Origin: Climacium dendroides
Taxonomy: Eukaryota > Streptophyta > Bryopsida > Hypnales > Climaciaceae
Direction: 5' to 3'
DNA: 64,000 nucleotides
Assembly (NCBI GenBank): GCA_950106755.1
Contig: OX467087.1
Span: 19,720,047-19,784,046 of the forward strand
Every line of letters begins with the position of its first letter. The stretch's first letter is position 1. This document shows, piece by piece, positions 35,352 to 48,367 of the stretch. Under the pieces are notes generated by a model. The model had not been told where the DNA came from and made no database searches. It was given only the letters and a program-made list of their open reading frames with translations. The position numbers were made by a program, and so were the translations under genes.

Positions 35352-37541
35352 ATGGCGCTCAGAGTTTTTTCACTGCGTTTACGTACCGATTCCGGAACCG
35401 AAAGCGTCTCCTCATGTAAATCCTTTACTTTCAGGGGAAATGTAAATTATTCCACTTGTAAATTTTTTCTCAGGAGTAGAAGCATTTGTGCAGCGATTGG
35501 GACGAAGAGTAGCGGCGACGTTGCGCGTCCGGGACCTAGGATTTTGTTTGCGGCGGGTGGAACCGGTGGTCACGTTTATCCAGCTCTCGCAATTGCCGAC
35601 GAACTGAAGAACCTAAACCCCGCAACCGAGATTCATTTTGTAGGCACCAGAGAGCGCATGGAGTGGGACATTGTCCCCAAAGCAGGCTACACAATCTCGC
35701 CAATTCCCGCAGTTGCCATACAACGACCATTCTACAGCTTCGCCAATCTGTTTCTGCCGCTGCGATTACTTCTCTGTGTGTTCCTTTCCTGGCGCATCGT
35801 TCGGAAGTTCCGACCGGACGTGGTGGTGGGAACAGGGGGTTACGTCGCGGGGCCAGTGTGTCTCATGGCAGCTTTGAGTGGTGTCAAGGTGGCGATTCAG
35901 GAGCAAAACGCGTACGCGGGGCTGAGCAACCGCATCCTCGGTCGAGTTGCAAAGGTTGTCTTCGTCGCTTTCGCCGCTGCCTCTGCTTATTTTCCAGACA
36001 AGAAATGCATTCTCATTGGGAATCCCACGAGGCGTGTGCTCCAGCAGCGAATCGAGAAATTATCTGCGTTGCGGTCGTTTTTTGAGGTGGAGTTTGGTGG
36101 CCACGAGGAGGTCGTGGTTGTGATGGGAGGATCCCTGGGGGCTCGTCTTATCAATGAGGCTATGGCAGGAACTGTTTTGTCCTTGTTGGAGCAGAACCCG
36201 AGGCGGTATGTTATCTGGCAAACTGGGAGAATGAATTATGATTCGACACTGAGTCGAGTGGGCACGCACCCTCGATTGGCACTCTTACCGTGAGTCCACG
36301 AATTGTTGTTCTTTCGTCCATTTGCTTGTTGTATGGTAGAGTATGCTATTTGCTTCACTTTAGGCATTATGACCAACATGTAGGAGTGCGATGTCTGGAA
36401 GATCAGCATAGAGCTTTGGAAAGATCACTCTGGGTGTAAGAACCAAATCTGTTGAGAGATCAAATTCTTATCACTATGTATGAATTTTTATGCGATTTAA
36501 AAGTGGGAGGTTGTAGACCACTTATAAGTGACAGGAGATAACCTTATTTTCATTCAAGGATACATTTAACCAAGCTATGCTTACACCACTTGCTAATTGA
36601 AGGCCTATCAAATGTACGATTGGATGAGTGGCTGTTGGTAACAAGGGCCATACGGGATCAGGTCCCTAAAGGTTCCAGTGTCCTCTACCTTAGTTATTGT
36701 AATCTCGGGATGATGTTTTTAGGATTTAGGGTTTAGGGTTTTAGGGTGCATTTCGCTCGTGGGAGTTGGAAACTCTTTGGTGGAGAGACATTTACAAACC
36801 TTAACGCATGCTAGAGCTTATTGGTTGTCTTTCATTGAATTGAGTTGACTGATGGCTTGTCTGGATGATTGCTAGCTATGTGGACGCTATGGAGATGATG
36901 TATGCCGCTGCCGATGTCGTTGTAGCAAGGGCAGGTGCAATAACTTGCAGCGAGTTGTTGGTCACTGCCACGCCGGCCATTCTGGTATGAGCTTTGACAA
37001 TGAGAGATGAATTTTACAACGTGCGCATTGTGATTTGGCTGCTTGGCACAATATGCTTCACTGTTATCTAGATTGATGGCAGTACACAGTGATGTGTTTT
37101 TAAACTGTGCGCTGAGCTTTTGGAATTGACACAGATTCCGGCCTCCTCTGTAGCTGAGGATCATCAGATGAAGAATGCTGGGGCCATGGCTGAGGCCGGT
37201 GCTGCCACTGTCCTTCCAGAGAGGGATCTCAGTGCAGACAGTCTTGCGACAGAGATTCTAAGGATTCTAGGTGACGTTCTTTAGCTGCTTTCTCTTTCAT
37301 ATTGAGAAGTTCTTGTTTGATGAGCTCCACAGTTCATTATCGTACCGAATCAGAAAAATATATTGACCAAACGGAAGTTTATTCAAATGCCTGGTGTAGT
37401 ATGAAGCGTTACTAATGCAGTCTTGCTCTCTGCACAGGAGACGATGCAGTGCAGAAGAGGATGCAAGACGCCGCTCTAGATATGGCAGGTCTAGATGCAG
37501 CAAAGCAGCTAGCTGAGCATGTACTCTCGTTGACAGCATAA
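35352..37541 (+). CDS. murG: MurG-like UDP-GlcNAc:undecaprenyl-PP-MurNAc-pentapeptide GlcNAc transferase, plastid-type (four exons)
   Basis: Exons: 35352-36289, 36876-36984, 37135-37270, 37438-37541. GT-AG borders and phases agree, giving 428 residues. MurG makes lipid II from lipid I in peptidoglycan synthesis; mosses use this pathway for chloroplast division. The first 60 residues are Ser/Arg-rich with few acids, like a plastid transit peptide. Family motifs follow: GGTGGHVYPALAIADEL (69-85, first glycine loop), VGTGGYVAGP (159-168), QEQNAYAGLSNR (183-194), GNPTR (223-227), MGGSLGA (bacterial consensus GGSQGA, so Gln is Leu here), ARAGAITCSELL in exon 2 (UDP-GlcNAc-binding region) and EDHQMKNAGAMAEAGAA in exon 3. 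Total length fits bacterial MurG (about 355) plus a transit peptide. The start is the first in-frame ATG (gacggaATGGC). Convergent with the GH32 pseudogene. Intron 1 holds a telomere-like stretch. Confidence 0.93.
36717..36748 (+). repeat. Telomere-like (TTTAGGG)n stretch in murG intron 1
   Basis: The sequence TTTAGGATTTAGGGTTTAGG continues GTTTTAGGG, about four degenerate plant telomere units. Such short motifs (telobox) occur in plant promoters and introns. A role here is not shown. Confidence 0.75.
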
Positions 37542-38362
37542 TCATGTATTACGAAACGGACAGCATAATCTTTCCCGGTTTTAACCTCGGAGATACGATT
37601 AAGCAATGCTTATTGGAAGGTGTGTTCATGTATTCTCTTCTTTGGATGCCATCAGGTTTGGATTGTATTATTTTCATGACTGCTTAATGATCCCACATTA
37701 GGACCTGTTCTTTCATTTTTTTCTGCTCACTTAGGCACTTTTATCAATGCAGCAAAAGTGGAAGTTTACACAAGTTGGCAGCAAGAGCGTCAAACTGATG
37801 GCGGGAAGTCTCCGACCCTAGTTTTTATAGTTTACGAACTTCACTGTGCCCATATTCCACACATTAACCGTGTCTACTGTTACTGGCTCAGCCATTGTTG
37901 AACAGGAAAACACGCTCATTTTTACCTTGAACATATTGGGGATATACTCTGGAGGTAATCACTGTCCGGCCACCTTGTGCAAACGTCTCCACTACCGAAT
38001 GGTCCGCCTGGAGATGAATAATGGCCAATTGAAATCAGTCCAAATTTGTAACTGAATTGTTCCAACGACTGGCTCGGAAAATAGCATAATTGGCAGTTTG
38101 GTTAGCCTTGTTACCTCCATTACCTAATGTCATTTAGTCTTTCAGTATGGAGGCTGATTTTCACACTTACCAGGAGTCGGAGTTTTAGATATTTGTCATC
38201 CTCATAGAGACGCACGTAACTGCCGTATGTTGTCTACCGTCAGATATGTAGATATTGTAGATCTGTACTCAGGGAGAACCACATAGATCAAAATAAGAGA
38301 AATTAGATGCAGTTCAATGTAGCTAAAAGAGGATCAATGATGCAACAGGAAACCTGGTAAAC
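37542..38362. other. Spacer between convergent murG and the GH32 pseudogene
   Basis: It holds the murG 3' UTR and, probably, eroded terminal exon sequence of the invertase relic. On the minus strand I found only fragments (for example 'LTVDNIRQLRASL' around 38215-38260) that might be its last exon, too degraded to call. The plus-strand frame 37846-38055 has no domain. Confidence 0.35.
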
Positions 38363-41300
38363 CTGTAACTGCTCTGATCACTGCACTCGAGAGTCTTCCA
38401 GCCATTTTTCTTGGAATAGACGAAGTAGAAGTACACAGCTGTCTGCTCCTTCAGATGATCTGTAGTCAGCTCTAGTAACCCCAAATGTCCATATGTACCC
38501 TTCATTGATGCACCGTTTCGACTGCACACATAGGGTCCTGATTCAGAAAGCGGTTCGGGCGTTGTTGCTCCTTGCTTCACAGGAGGCATCTTGAAGGCCA
38601 CCTCAATGTCCAGCTGCAAGGGCTTCTCAAATCGGATTGCAGGTATAGCAGACCTTTTCAGAAACCATAGTTTGTGCCTTCCAATGTTCCCAAATGATCA
38701 ATTTAATAAACTTGTCTACTGGTTAGCAATACTGTCTCTTTCAGTATATTGTATTTATATTACTCTATCTGCTTGTGTGATGAGAAGTAGCTGTTTGATA
38801 ACACAAAGATTTCAAGGCAACTCCAATTGGCCAAATAGAGATTTCCCTGGGAGATTCCTTGACTGCGTGCGAAGCAAAATCCCTTGTATTTATTACCTCG
38901 CTAATTAGAATGGAATGAATAATAGCAGTCCTTGTAAATATGGTTCTATTCTACAGGAGAATATATATTTTTAATTTAAAAAGAATTAAAATTTAATAGG
39001 TGCCAAAAGCTAAAAGAAACCAAATAGGCGATACCAGTATAATCTCTAACCACAAACTTGTTTTATTTTGCAAATTGGCTCATTGGAAACCTAGAGATCT
39101 AGAAGATCTGCCCACTCGACATAGATGTTGGAAATGCAGTCAAAATTGCAGTCAAAAATTGCGTTCATAGGAACTTAGCCAAAAGCCCATTTCGTTCAAT
39201 GAAATGCTTTAGGGGTTATGATGGGTGAGAACCTAAACTCCCGAAACATCCCTGAGTTGAGCCACTTCCCCTGCTTTTAGCTTGACGTCTTTTGCTGTGA
39301 CTTTCCATGCTGAAGTTTGTTGACTTCTTTGATAGGCCATGGAGAACGTTGGTGCGGGTCCTTGGGTTCAGCCAAACCACTCTTGGTATTGACTGCAGAG
39401 GAGCCAATAGAGAGGTTAGAGTCTTATCAAGGCTTCTTTTAAGTGATAGATCTGCATAAAATCGTAGCCTATTATTGATATTCTTTGAGCTGAGAGTTTC
39501 ACCTGAATGCTGGTGGACTTGTTTGTCCACCCCTAAAGGATTCGTCTCTGCATTTTGTGATCCAAAAATATCTTAGACGCATAATCGTACCTTAGCCCAA
39601 CTGAATGCCAGTGTCAGTTTCTGCGTTGAGAGGTACGTACGTATTTGTTTGTACTTTCCCACGGAGTAGTAGTCATGTTTGACCAGATCCAAGCTTACTT
39701 AGAGACGTGTAAGACGTGGGTTCCTACTTCTGACAGTTCCCGGTCTTTGGTGCTATGCATTCTAACAGGGAAGAAATCTGGGCATTCCCACATTCCCGTG
39801 GTGGGATTCTCATGTAAACGGTGTGAGTAATTCCACTTTGCAAAGTCTCCGCTCTTGAACAGAAGCGTGGTGCCAATTAACCCTCTTTCACCGTAGTTTG
39901 CTCCCGCAAGCATTCTCCACACCCCGTCTGAAAGCCTCCACGCTTCGGTGGGGTCTCGGAATTGGGAGGTGTTGTAACCGGGTGGCGTCTCGTCAATTGG
40001 ATTGTATGGAGCCTCGATTTATCACACACGGACAAAAAACAAATAAGATTCCCTCTTCTACTTTATCTTCCTTTATGTTGACAGTTTTTCAGTGATTTTA
40101 GAATGTGAAGGTTACATTCACATGCCATAAGTCTTTGTACTCTTTGAGAAATTTGGAAATCTTCTTGTGGAACAAACTCATTACAATTTTTAAGTAACAT
40201 GAAGTGAATTGGACATGGAAGCATACAATCTTAGTATGAAAATCGTTTTCCAAAACCAATTGTTGGCAAATGTATCATGTAGGGGTTCTTAATGCTCTTG
40301 AAAATGTTTACTACATTTAATACCTAATAACACCAATCATTTCTATCATTGGGGTAAGAATATTAATGTAACATCTGTAAATGACAATTTTAAGCATCCT
40401 TTAATAGAATATTTGACTACGGTAGTTATCATATGCATATTTACAAGGAAGATTATTGCAAGGTTGAGTTTAGATTTGGAATGCCTTACTAAAATCACAA
40501 TGTTGCTACCATCATCATAATCATAAGTACCTTACAGGTCAACACCAATAATGAGCTTTTTATTGATAAATCTTGGTTTATTATTTCAAGTTTTTTGCTA
40601 AAGTACAAAGCATTATCATGGCACGCGACGTACGAATACCGGTAACTGTTTGGAAATTAGTAACTGACCTTAATCTACTTCCTGAGCACAGGATCAGAAG
40701 GGTGTTGTGGATCCTCGGGCTTGATACTGTTTGTTGCGATGGAATTTCCCCTGTAGAGAATGATGGGAGTTCCATCATCCAGGATTGTGAAGGAGCCTGG
40801 CCAGCAGCCATTGACGTCGTTGTACCACTGGTAGCGCTTCAAAGCCGCTCCTCCCAAGTGTTGCCAGTAGATAATGTCCTCAGAGACGGCATGGTACCTG
40901 TCGATTGTTCCAGGAATGCCAGCCAAGGGGTTGGATTGATAGAAGAGGTGGTAGTAGCCTTTGTAATATACAGGGCAGCTAGAGAATATCAATCAATCAT
41001 TTCCATTTATGATTATTTATCAACAATGGCGAACTTCGAAATGCAGGAGTCTCATTGCCGAAGAGGGTGGATTGGTGCGTACCGTTTGGATCTGTTGTGG
41101 ATTGATCACGCAAACGCCGTTGCCAATCTCACAGAAAAGCCCAGTTTGTCAAGTTCTCATCAATCCAGGTTATCCGAATTTCTGAGTTCTACGTCATTTT
41201 TGCGGCACAATAGACAGGTTAGGTTCAATATTGAATACAGTGAAACTATAATAACGATCTTGCTATGTACAGTCAGGTCCAGCTGAATTATGAATTTTTC

Positions 41301-42224
41301 AGTCAGTTTTCACTACAAAGTTCAGCAACCTTAGAAAACTCTAGTGCCCTCCAAAATGAACTGATTATGAAACCGCAAATTGCATTGGAATTGCAATGAA
41401 GTGCATTTCAACTTCATAAAAAGTGAAAAATGAAGAATTTAAAATTATACAACAGTTTGCATTCCTTTTATACACTATCTACCATTTCATAGAGAATCTT
41501 TGGAGGATAGTCAAATTTTTTTTGCATTTGGGTGAAGAACAAGCAAGAAATCATACAAGAAATTCAAGTGGTATGGGAATAAGGATCTCTAAAGCAAGTG
41601 TAAAGGTTCTTTTCTTATATGTACCATTGAATACAAGTTGTAAATTTCACAAATGTTGGCAACACTAGATAGTACATAGTGTATAGAAAACATCAAACTC
41701 TTTGTATGAAAGATTTACATATGTGTTTGTAATGATGATAAAGTAGACTTTAGTATGATTCCAATGCAATTCGCAATTCTGTTCTTTTTTAGCACACATG
41801 GACCTCCCAAAGTTCTCCTAATCTCAAGAGGATCCAAAAATTCGTAATTCAGCTGGATCTGACTGTACATTTCTAGCCTAGAAATGGAATGGAATGGAAT
41901 TGCGTCGTAGAAAGCGGTGAATGGAGAAAATGTGCTCTGTGGGACAAGTGACCTTCAAGCATCCCACCAACCCAAGCTTTACAGATTCAGTGGCGTTGAG
42001 CTAGCTGCGATCCTTTCGGTTGGAAGTGATACCCTGGTTCTATAAGGAATGCCTAGCCTGGAGTTATTGACCTGCACCGAAGCATTGCTCTGAACGGTGA
42101 TTTTCTTCCCTTGGCCTATTGTTTTTGCTGCCTCCAAGGATGCTGATAATCCACTTGACGCTGTAGTCATCAGACAAAACAGAAGCACCGCCGCTTGGAA
42201 TGCGGTTTCCCACTGAATCTCCAT
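38363..42224 (-). pseudogene. GH32 acid invertase (beta-fructofuranosidase) pseudogene
   Basis: Exon pieces are in order on the minus strand. Exon 1 (ATG 42224) has a signal peptide (FQAAVLLFCLMTTASSGLSA) and GIPYRT. Next come a 9-nt mini-exon ATCCAAACG at 41083-41091 (the DPNG mini-exon of plant invertases, flanked by ag and gt), 40669-40978 (VYYKGYYHLFYQSNP, HAVSEDIIYWQHL, ILDDGTPIILYRG) and 39699-40012 (FRDPTEAW with the RDP motif, GMWECPDFFPV with the acid/base Glu). Then about 39220-39600 (GLRYDY, QSIPRVVWLNP, VKLKAGEVAQLRDVSG in shifting frames) and 38363-38613 (C-terminal beta-sandwich, QLDIEVAF...YVCSRNGASMKG). Breaks: TAG for the expected Trp at 40675-40677, TAG for Trp at 39533-39535, a frame slip after YRTR in exon 1 (HFQP lies in another frame), no recognisable NWMN, wrong phase into exon 3, and at least two frame slips near 39300-39350. 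It would have been a secreted sucrose-cleaving enzyme. Confidence 0.9.
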
Positions 42225-44932
42225 AGGTGTGTCTGCAACTCGGAACTGAATTGCGTGATCTTCATGTCTGGTCTTTCCTTATAGTACAGGTCTGAGTTTG
42301 AAAGTTGATCGATGCCTGTAATGTGCCCCTCCACACTCTGCTGAAGCCACTACCATCATTTGTCGTGCCTTAACTTTGTGAGTCGTCTTTCTTTTGTCGT
42401 TGCTTTCTTTTGACGAGAAGTGACGTGGTTTCAAGTATTCATGCCTCAACTTGGACACTAATCTTTTTTCAGTGTGGTGCAATATCCTCTCTAACATGTG
42501 AAGATCACAAAATCCGTTCCAGATACTTTCATGGAGAAGAGGGAGAAATTTTCACTCAGTGCGGGCTTGAAGGAGCCACGAGAGCTCAAATTTTACGAGG
42601 CTCTGGTACAGCTTCAATTGCGCTCCTGTGTCTTGATACAAGTCAGTCGATAAAAGGGAAAATATCGAGCGCTAGAGGTTTAGCACCAACCAAGCAGCGT
42701 CAATTAGCTAACTGGGGTGTTGAGGCTCATTGGTTAGTTAGAAGCTAACTTGCCTATTGTGTGCCTGTTGTGAGCCTGCACTGGCAAGGTAACTAATGGG
42801 GAGTTAGTCTTTCAAGTTAGCTTTCTGATGCTACTTGGTTGGTGCGGGGTGGATTTAGCACTTCAAACCATTGGTATAAGTATTTATCTAAAATCGGGTA
42901 GTTAACTGGTGAAATGAATGTAAATTTTTGCAAGTTAGTTGACGGGAGTTGGCACCAATTTGCTAATTGACACAACTTGGGCAGTGCATGCATCTGTCAC
43001 TGGTTCTAGATTGCCAATAAGTTCCACTTGGTTGGTGCGCGTGAGGGCTAAACAGGATTAGAATATGGGTATAAAAATTCACCAATAAAGCGCAGCGGGT
43101 ACAATTAGTCTGTGCCGTAAGTTCCAGGATAGTTTGACCTAATTTTGGTTCTAGTAAACTTAATCTCCGTGTTTTGCAAAGCAGGCAACAAATTTGTGAA
43201 GAATTCGAATCCTGTTTGGAGTTTCTAGCATCAAACTTTGTTTTGTGCGCCTCAGTGAAGTTTTTTCTCCCTGGTGTATTGGTGGCACGCAATAGTCTAG
43301 TGTACGTTTCTGAAATCTATTATTGGCAAAGATAACGACGGAAATCATTGTGCTTCCTGCTGTCAGAAAATGAAGGTTTGTCTCTGCCACCTTCGTGTCT
43401 ACGAATGATGGACTGCACGCTGGTCTGCTTACTTTTGAGGTTAGCTGAACCAAACACACGCTTAAATCCTCTCTGGAATGTGAATTTGGGGATCTCGTCT
43501 CTCTAGTGCATAATTCAACTGAAGCCTTCAATCTGCCAGTTAAGTAATCGATAAGATCTCGAGTCTCGGTTTCATTGCACTGAAGTTCTTAAAGTTTGCC
43601 CTATTTTGTAACCTGTATGCTTCCGTTCTGCATCCCGGATCAGAGTGTTGAACTCAGCTACCATAGTACTCTAAACCTCTCTGATCCAATCATGGATGGC
43701 TTTAGTAAATGCTCCGTTTGGAGTTTTTTGAGAAATGAAGGAAATGCTTTTGAGGAAAAGAAAGAGAATCAGGGCTTCTTGTGGAAGAGGTAGAATTGAA
43801 ATTCAATGCAGAAAGCCACGCCCTGGGGAATTCAATTTGGCAAGGACAAAAAGTCACACAAGAATGTGACTAGTTTAGCTTTTCGGTTAATTCCAAAGGA
43901 AACCGAATGTTGTAACCTTTCCGGAGCGATAGGGGTGTAAATTGACCGAGTCGTGACAGACAGATCACGATTCGCCAGCTCTCATTGAAATGTATTGAAG
44001 ACACAGCGAGGACTGACTACCTCGGTAGGCATAGCGAGTGCCTACTTTCCTAACAAATTGATGTTTTGAGGTTATGAAGGCACTGCTGTTCTAGCTTCAC
44101 TGACCAACTTCTATGTTAGCAAGTATGCTAGAGTGACTACCGTATTGACGGATGTGCAGGTGGATCACGTTACCATGATAAGGTAGTCTGCTCTAAAAGC
44201 AAGTGGCCTCTTCAAATTGCCCCTATATTTAGGTCTGAAATGGATAGCAAGTGGTACTTAAATGCATAACATTATTAACCTTCCCTCGGGGGGACCCTTT
44301 TGCTCCCCAAAAATCAGGAGCCCTCAACAGTAGCCTTGCCAATGACATACCGAGCTCATTGACAACTTGGTGCTACATCACCTCTGCCTAGCCAATGACT
44401 TGTGTAGCATTATAACTAAACTCTCCCCCAGGTATAAAGGAGGGAATTATACCTCCACTTGGGGGGACGAAACCAAGCTGGTTAGCAATGTTATGTGGAC
44501 CTCTCAAGCCATTGAGAGAATCGAGAGAAAAGCATTATTTATTGCAAGAGCCAATTGTTGGCCTTCATTTACTGAAATCACTTTAGAAGTTGCAAGTGGT
44601 GGGATTTTGGAAGACCTAGGGTCACAAATAGATGCCTACAACAATTTCTTTTGAAAATTCGTAGGTAATTCAAAAATGATTCAAAAAATATGAAACCACT
44701 TGTGTGATGCTTTGCATCCATTTTTCTTTCTCTGAAAAATGATCCAAAAATATTTCTATTCATGGAAACCTTCAAAAAAGGGGGACCAGCCGGTAAATGG
44801 TTGCTTTAAGGCCATACTACCTTTACTCCCACACCTTTTATAGATAGAAATTGTTTTCCCCTCTGGCAATTGAGGCAACTTCGGTCATGTTGTAGCGCCC
44901 ACTTGTTTTATCGAGAAAGAAAAGTTTCAGTT
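42225..44932. other. Intergenic, no gene supported
   Basis: Unique mid-GC sequence follows the invertase start, then repeat-like sequence. Frames at 42410-42748 (plus), 43160-43531 (minus) and 44367-44654 (plus) show no domain I know. 44280-44640 is GC-richer with a 'ggtataaagga' TATA-like motif and could be an LTR or promoter remnant, but no partner repeat was found. Confidence 0.35.
42676..43056. repeat. Inverted-repeat element with CACCAACCAAG ends
   Basis: Left 'gtttagcaccaaccaagcag' (about 42679) is the inverse of 'ctacttggttggtgcggggt' plus 'ggatttagcac' (about 42831-42861). It is also the inverse of 'ccacttggttggtgcgcgtg' plus 'agggctaaac' (about 43023-43053). The interior is rich in GTTAGCT-type motifs. 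It looks like a MITE with a partly duplicated right end. Borders are approximate. Confidence 0.45.
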
Positions 44933-45104
44933 CTATTGGATATTCATACATATTGGTATAATATACTGTATTATACAATATATTGTAGACTTTTGGTAAG
45001 GGGTGTGTCTAATTGTAAGAGTTATCTTTGCGATTTAAATGGCGTAAATTGAACACATTTTTTTATATAATAATATATTATTATAAATAATAATAATCTA
45101 AACA
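44933..45104 (+). mobile_element. 5' LTR of a decayed Ty1/copia element
   Basis: It starts TATTGGATATTCATACATA (eroded TGTTGGATA-type start) and ends ...TAATCTAAACA directly before a primer-binding site. It contains 'ggtgtgtctaattgtaagag', which recurs as 'ggtgtgtctaatcataagag' in the LTR at 61206-61390. About 170 bp. Confidence 0.7.
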
Positions 45105-45119
45105 TGGTATCAAAGTATG
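45105..45119 (+). mobile_element. Copia primer-binding site
   Basis: TGGTATCAAAGTATGG follows the LTR end. Plant copia elements usually carry TGGTATCAGAGC, complementary to initiator Met-tRNA; this is a mutated form. Confidence 0.75.
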
Positions 45120-48100
45120 GTTCTATATAAATTTTCATAGCACATGTAGGCTCCATTGATCTTGTACATGGATAATAAAAATTTCAATAAAGTTTGCTTG
45201 CAACTTTTTGCAAAAGCTCTACAAATATCTTCAAAAGAGCTATTTCCCAAAATCTATGGAGTTAAAAGTGCAAGTGGAACTTTTTAATTGAAGATTGAAA
45301 TATTTGTGCAAGAAAATGACAGTTACTATGTAAAAAATTAACATTCAAAATGACATGGAAAATAGATTTAAGTTATAAAAGTAAATTTGGTGTATCCTTT
45401 TTTAATATATAGAAACGTAGAATGACATTGGCATTCAAAGCAGAAAAATTATGGTTAGTTGTAAATGGTGAAGAATCTTTACTTGTGGTACCAACAAGTA
45501 TAAGCAATTGGGTAGATAAAAATGCCACTACTTTAACCATTACAAACTGCTTTGAAAATCATATGATTCTACATGTACAATCCTGTTCCACAATACATCA
45601 AGCATGGATAGCATTATCAAGTGTATTTGAACTACAAGATGTGATTACAAAAATGCATTTGAAAGATATGTTACACACTCTCAAAATGAGAGAAAATGAG
45701 AGTATTATTAAACATATTCATAAATTTAAATTGTGTCTTCAACAATTATCAACAATAAAAATAATTGTTTAAGATGATGAGGCAATTATTACCTTAATGA
45801 GGAGCTTGCCTCAAAGTTACACCACTTTTATTTGTTCTTATAGGAGACAACAAGGAATCACATTCCAAATATTAATCACTGATTTGATACAAGAAGAAAC
45901 TTTGATGAAAGACATAGGTTCTACATTAGAAACTACATCCATTTTTTATGTAGGAATTTTTTTTCAAATAATAGAAAAAAGACTAATTTTTAATAAGAAT
46001 TTTAAGAAGTTCTCAAATCCAAAAGTTGAAAGTAGCTTTAAACCTTATGAGAAGTAGGAGTTTAATACTATAAAAAAAGTATTTTATTATAAAAAATTGG
46101 GACATGTTATTAAGGATTGTAGAATCCGAATAGTTGTTGAAAAAAGAACCAAACAAACAAATATTGTTACTAAACCTCATAGATTGTATGTGGTTGCTTT
46201 GACAACAAAGGAAGAATCTAACTCCACATGGTATGTAGATTCTAGAGCTATACAACATATGTGTTATGAAAAAGATGCTTTTACAAATTACAAGCAATAT
46301 GAAAATCAATAAGTTGTTTACCAAGGAGATGACACAACATCTTATAAAATTCAAGGGCAAGGCAATGTTATAATCAGACTTTTAATTGATATCGAGAGAA
46401 TCATACCTAATGTACTTCACATCCTTGGACTTGCAAAGAATTTATTTTCAACTAAAGAATTAGATAAAGCTAGGGGAGAAATTCAAATAAAGTTAGGGAC
46501 TTTGACATTGTTCAATAAACTAGGTCATATAATTGTCATCTTAAACTAGGACATGTAATTGCCAAATGCAAATTACATAATGACTTGTATAAATTAGATT
46601 ACACAGTAATTTCCAATAATAAAATAGTTGCTCTACCAGCAACTACAAATTTGCATAAAGCTGAATTATGGCATCTTAAACTAGGTCATATAAATCAATA
46701 AAGGCTGAAACAAATTCAATCAATATCAAAAGGAATGGACAAATTTTCTACACAAGAAACATTCTTTTGTAAACCTTGGATTGAAGGAAAACAATATAAA
46801 CAAAAAAATTTCAAAGTAGGATCACAAAGATTCAAAGAAATATTAGGACTTGTACATTCCGATATATGTGGTCCAATGCAAATAAAGACACATGCAAGAT
46901 TTAGATATTTTATTACATTCATAGATGACTTATCTAGATATTGCTATGTTTACCTCATGAAACAAAAATTTGAAGCCCTTGACAAATTTATATATTACAA
47001 ATTTTTTGTAGAAAAACAAAAAAAATTAGAAAATTAAAATATTAAAGTTTAATCGTGGAGGGGAGTATAATTCTAAAGAATTTGATAATTTTTGTTTCAA
47101 AGAAGGAATTAAAAAGGAATTAAAAAGGAATTAAAAAGGAATTTACAACAACTTATACACCACAACAAAATGGTGTATCTAAGAGAGAAAAAATAGAACT
47201 TTAGTAGGCACAGTTTTAGCGATGTTGTCACATACTAAATTACTTAGAATATTTTTGGGTGAAGCAATTATAATTGCAAATTACCTTCAAAATAGAACTT
47301 CAACAAAAGCTATTTTAAAAATAAAACACCTTTTGAATTATGATTTGAACGACAACTAAACTTATCTTATTTAAGAATTTTTGGAAGTAACGCACAAGTT
47401 CTAATTCCAAAGGAGACAAGACACAAATTGGATTCACATTCTATTCAAGCAATATTTCTTGGCTATAGTGAAGAATCCAAAGCTTATTGTCTTATGAATA
47501 CTTCTAATCAAAGGATTTTGATATCTAGAGATGTTCTCTTTAATGAAAATATTCATATTGACCAAAATATTGATATAGAAGAAGACAAACAAGCATTAAT
47601 AGATTTTAATCTATTTCAAAATCCTACTATTTCCAATAATCTACTATTATTTCTGCCTCTACATGAACAACCAAATGTACAACCAAATCAACCAAATGTA
47701 CAAATAAATCAATAAGAATTACTAAACCAAAGTAGTATCATAAAGACTCAAAGTCCATATAGTTCCCCTTCTCATGATAATTTATATGAAGTATTTACAC
47801 AACTTTCATTAGAAAGTAAAGAACAAGATTAACCTCATAAAGAGCCTAAAGTTACTTCCAATATTAACAACCAAAGTCCTGTTCTAAGCTTTTCTTGACT
47901 TTCAAGGAGAATTCAACCACCAAAATGATTAATTGAATCAATTCAAGGTAGGCCTCTACCTAAAAGGCCTTGTCCTTATCATTAGAAAAAATACCAAGCT
48001 AATGTAGCATTTACTTCATTACAAGCTCCAAATGCACTACAAGAAGCTTTAGAAAGAAAAGATGCTAAAGAATCACAAGTTGCTATCAATGCAAAATTTA

Positions 48101-48285
48101 ATTCACTACTAAAGAATAAAACCTGGAAATTAACTCCACTTCCTCCTAAAAGAACATCAATTAGTTGTAAAATAATAGGTTTTTAAAATTAAAATCTATG
48201 TTGATGGCAAAATAGACAAATATAAGGCTAAACTTGTGTCTAGGGGTTTCACTCACTTTTCTCTGGTTGTTAAACTTAGTTATGT

Positions 48286-48288
48286 TTA

Positions 48289-48366
<78 letters not shown>
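48286..48366. repeat. (TTA)n microsatellite inside copia RT
   Basis: About 27 TTA units lie between the RT blocks SRGFT and QLDVK, replacing several dozen residues. Confidence 0.97.

Positions 48367-48367
<1 letters not shown>

Noticed and set aside
40573..41286. A 237-codon plus-strand open frame
   Set aside because: It is antisense to the invertase exon and mini-exon, which explain the conservation.
44280..44660. LTR or promoter with a TATA-like box
   Set aside because: No partner repeat, primer-binding site or gene follows, so it was left as unassigned intergenic DNA.
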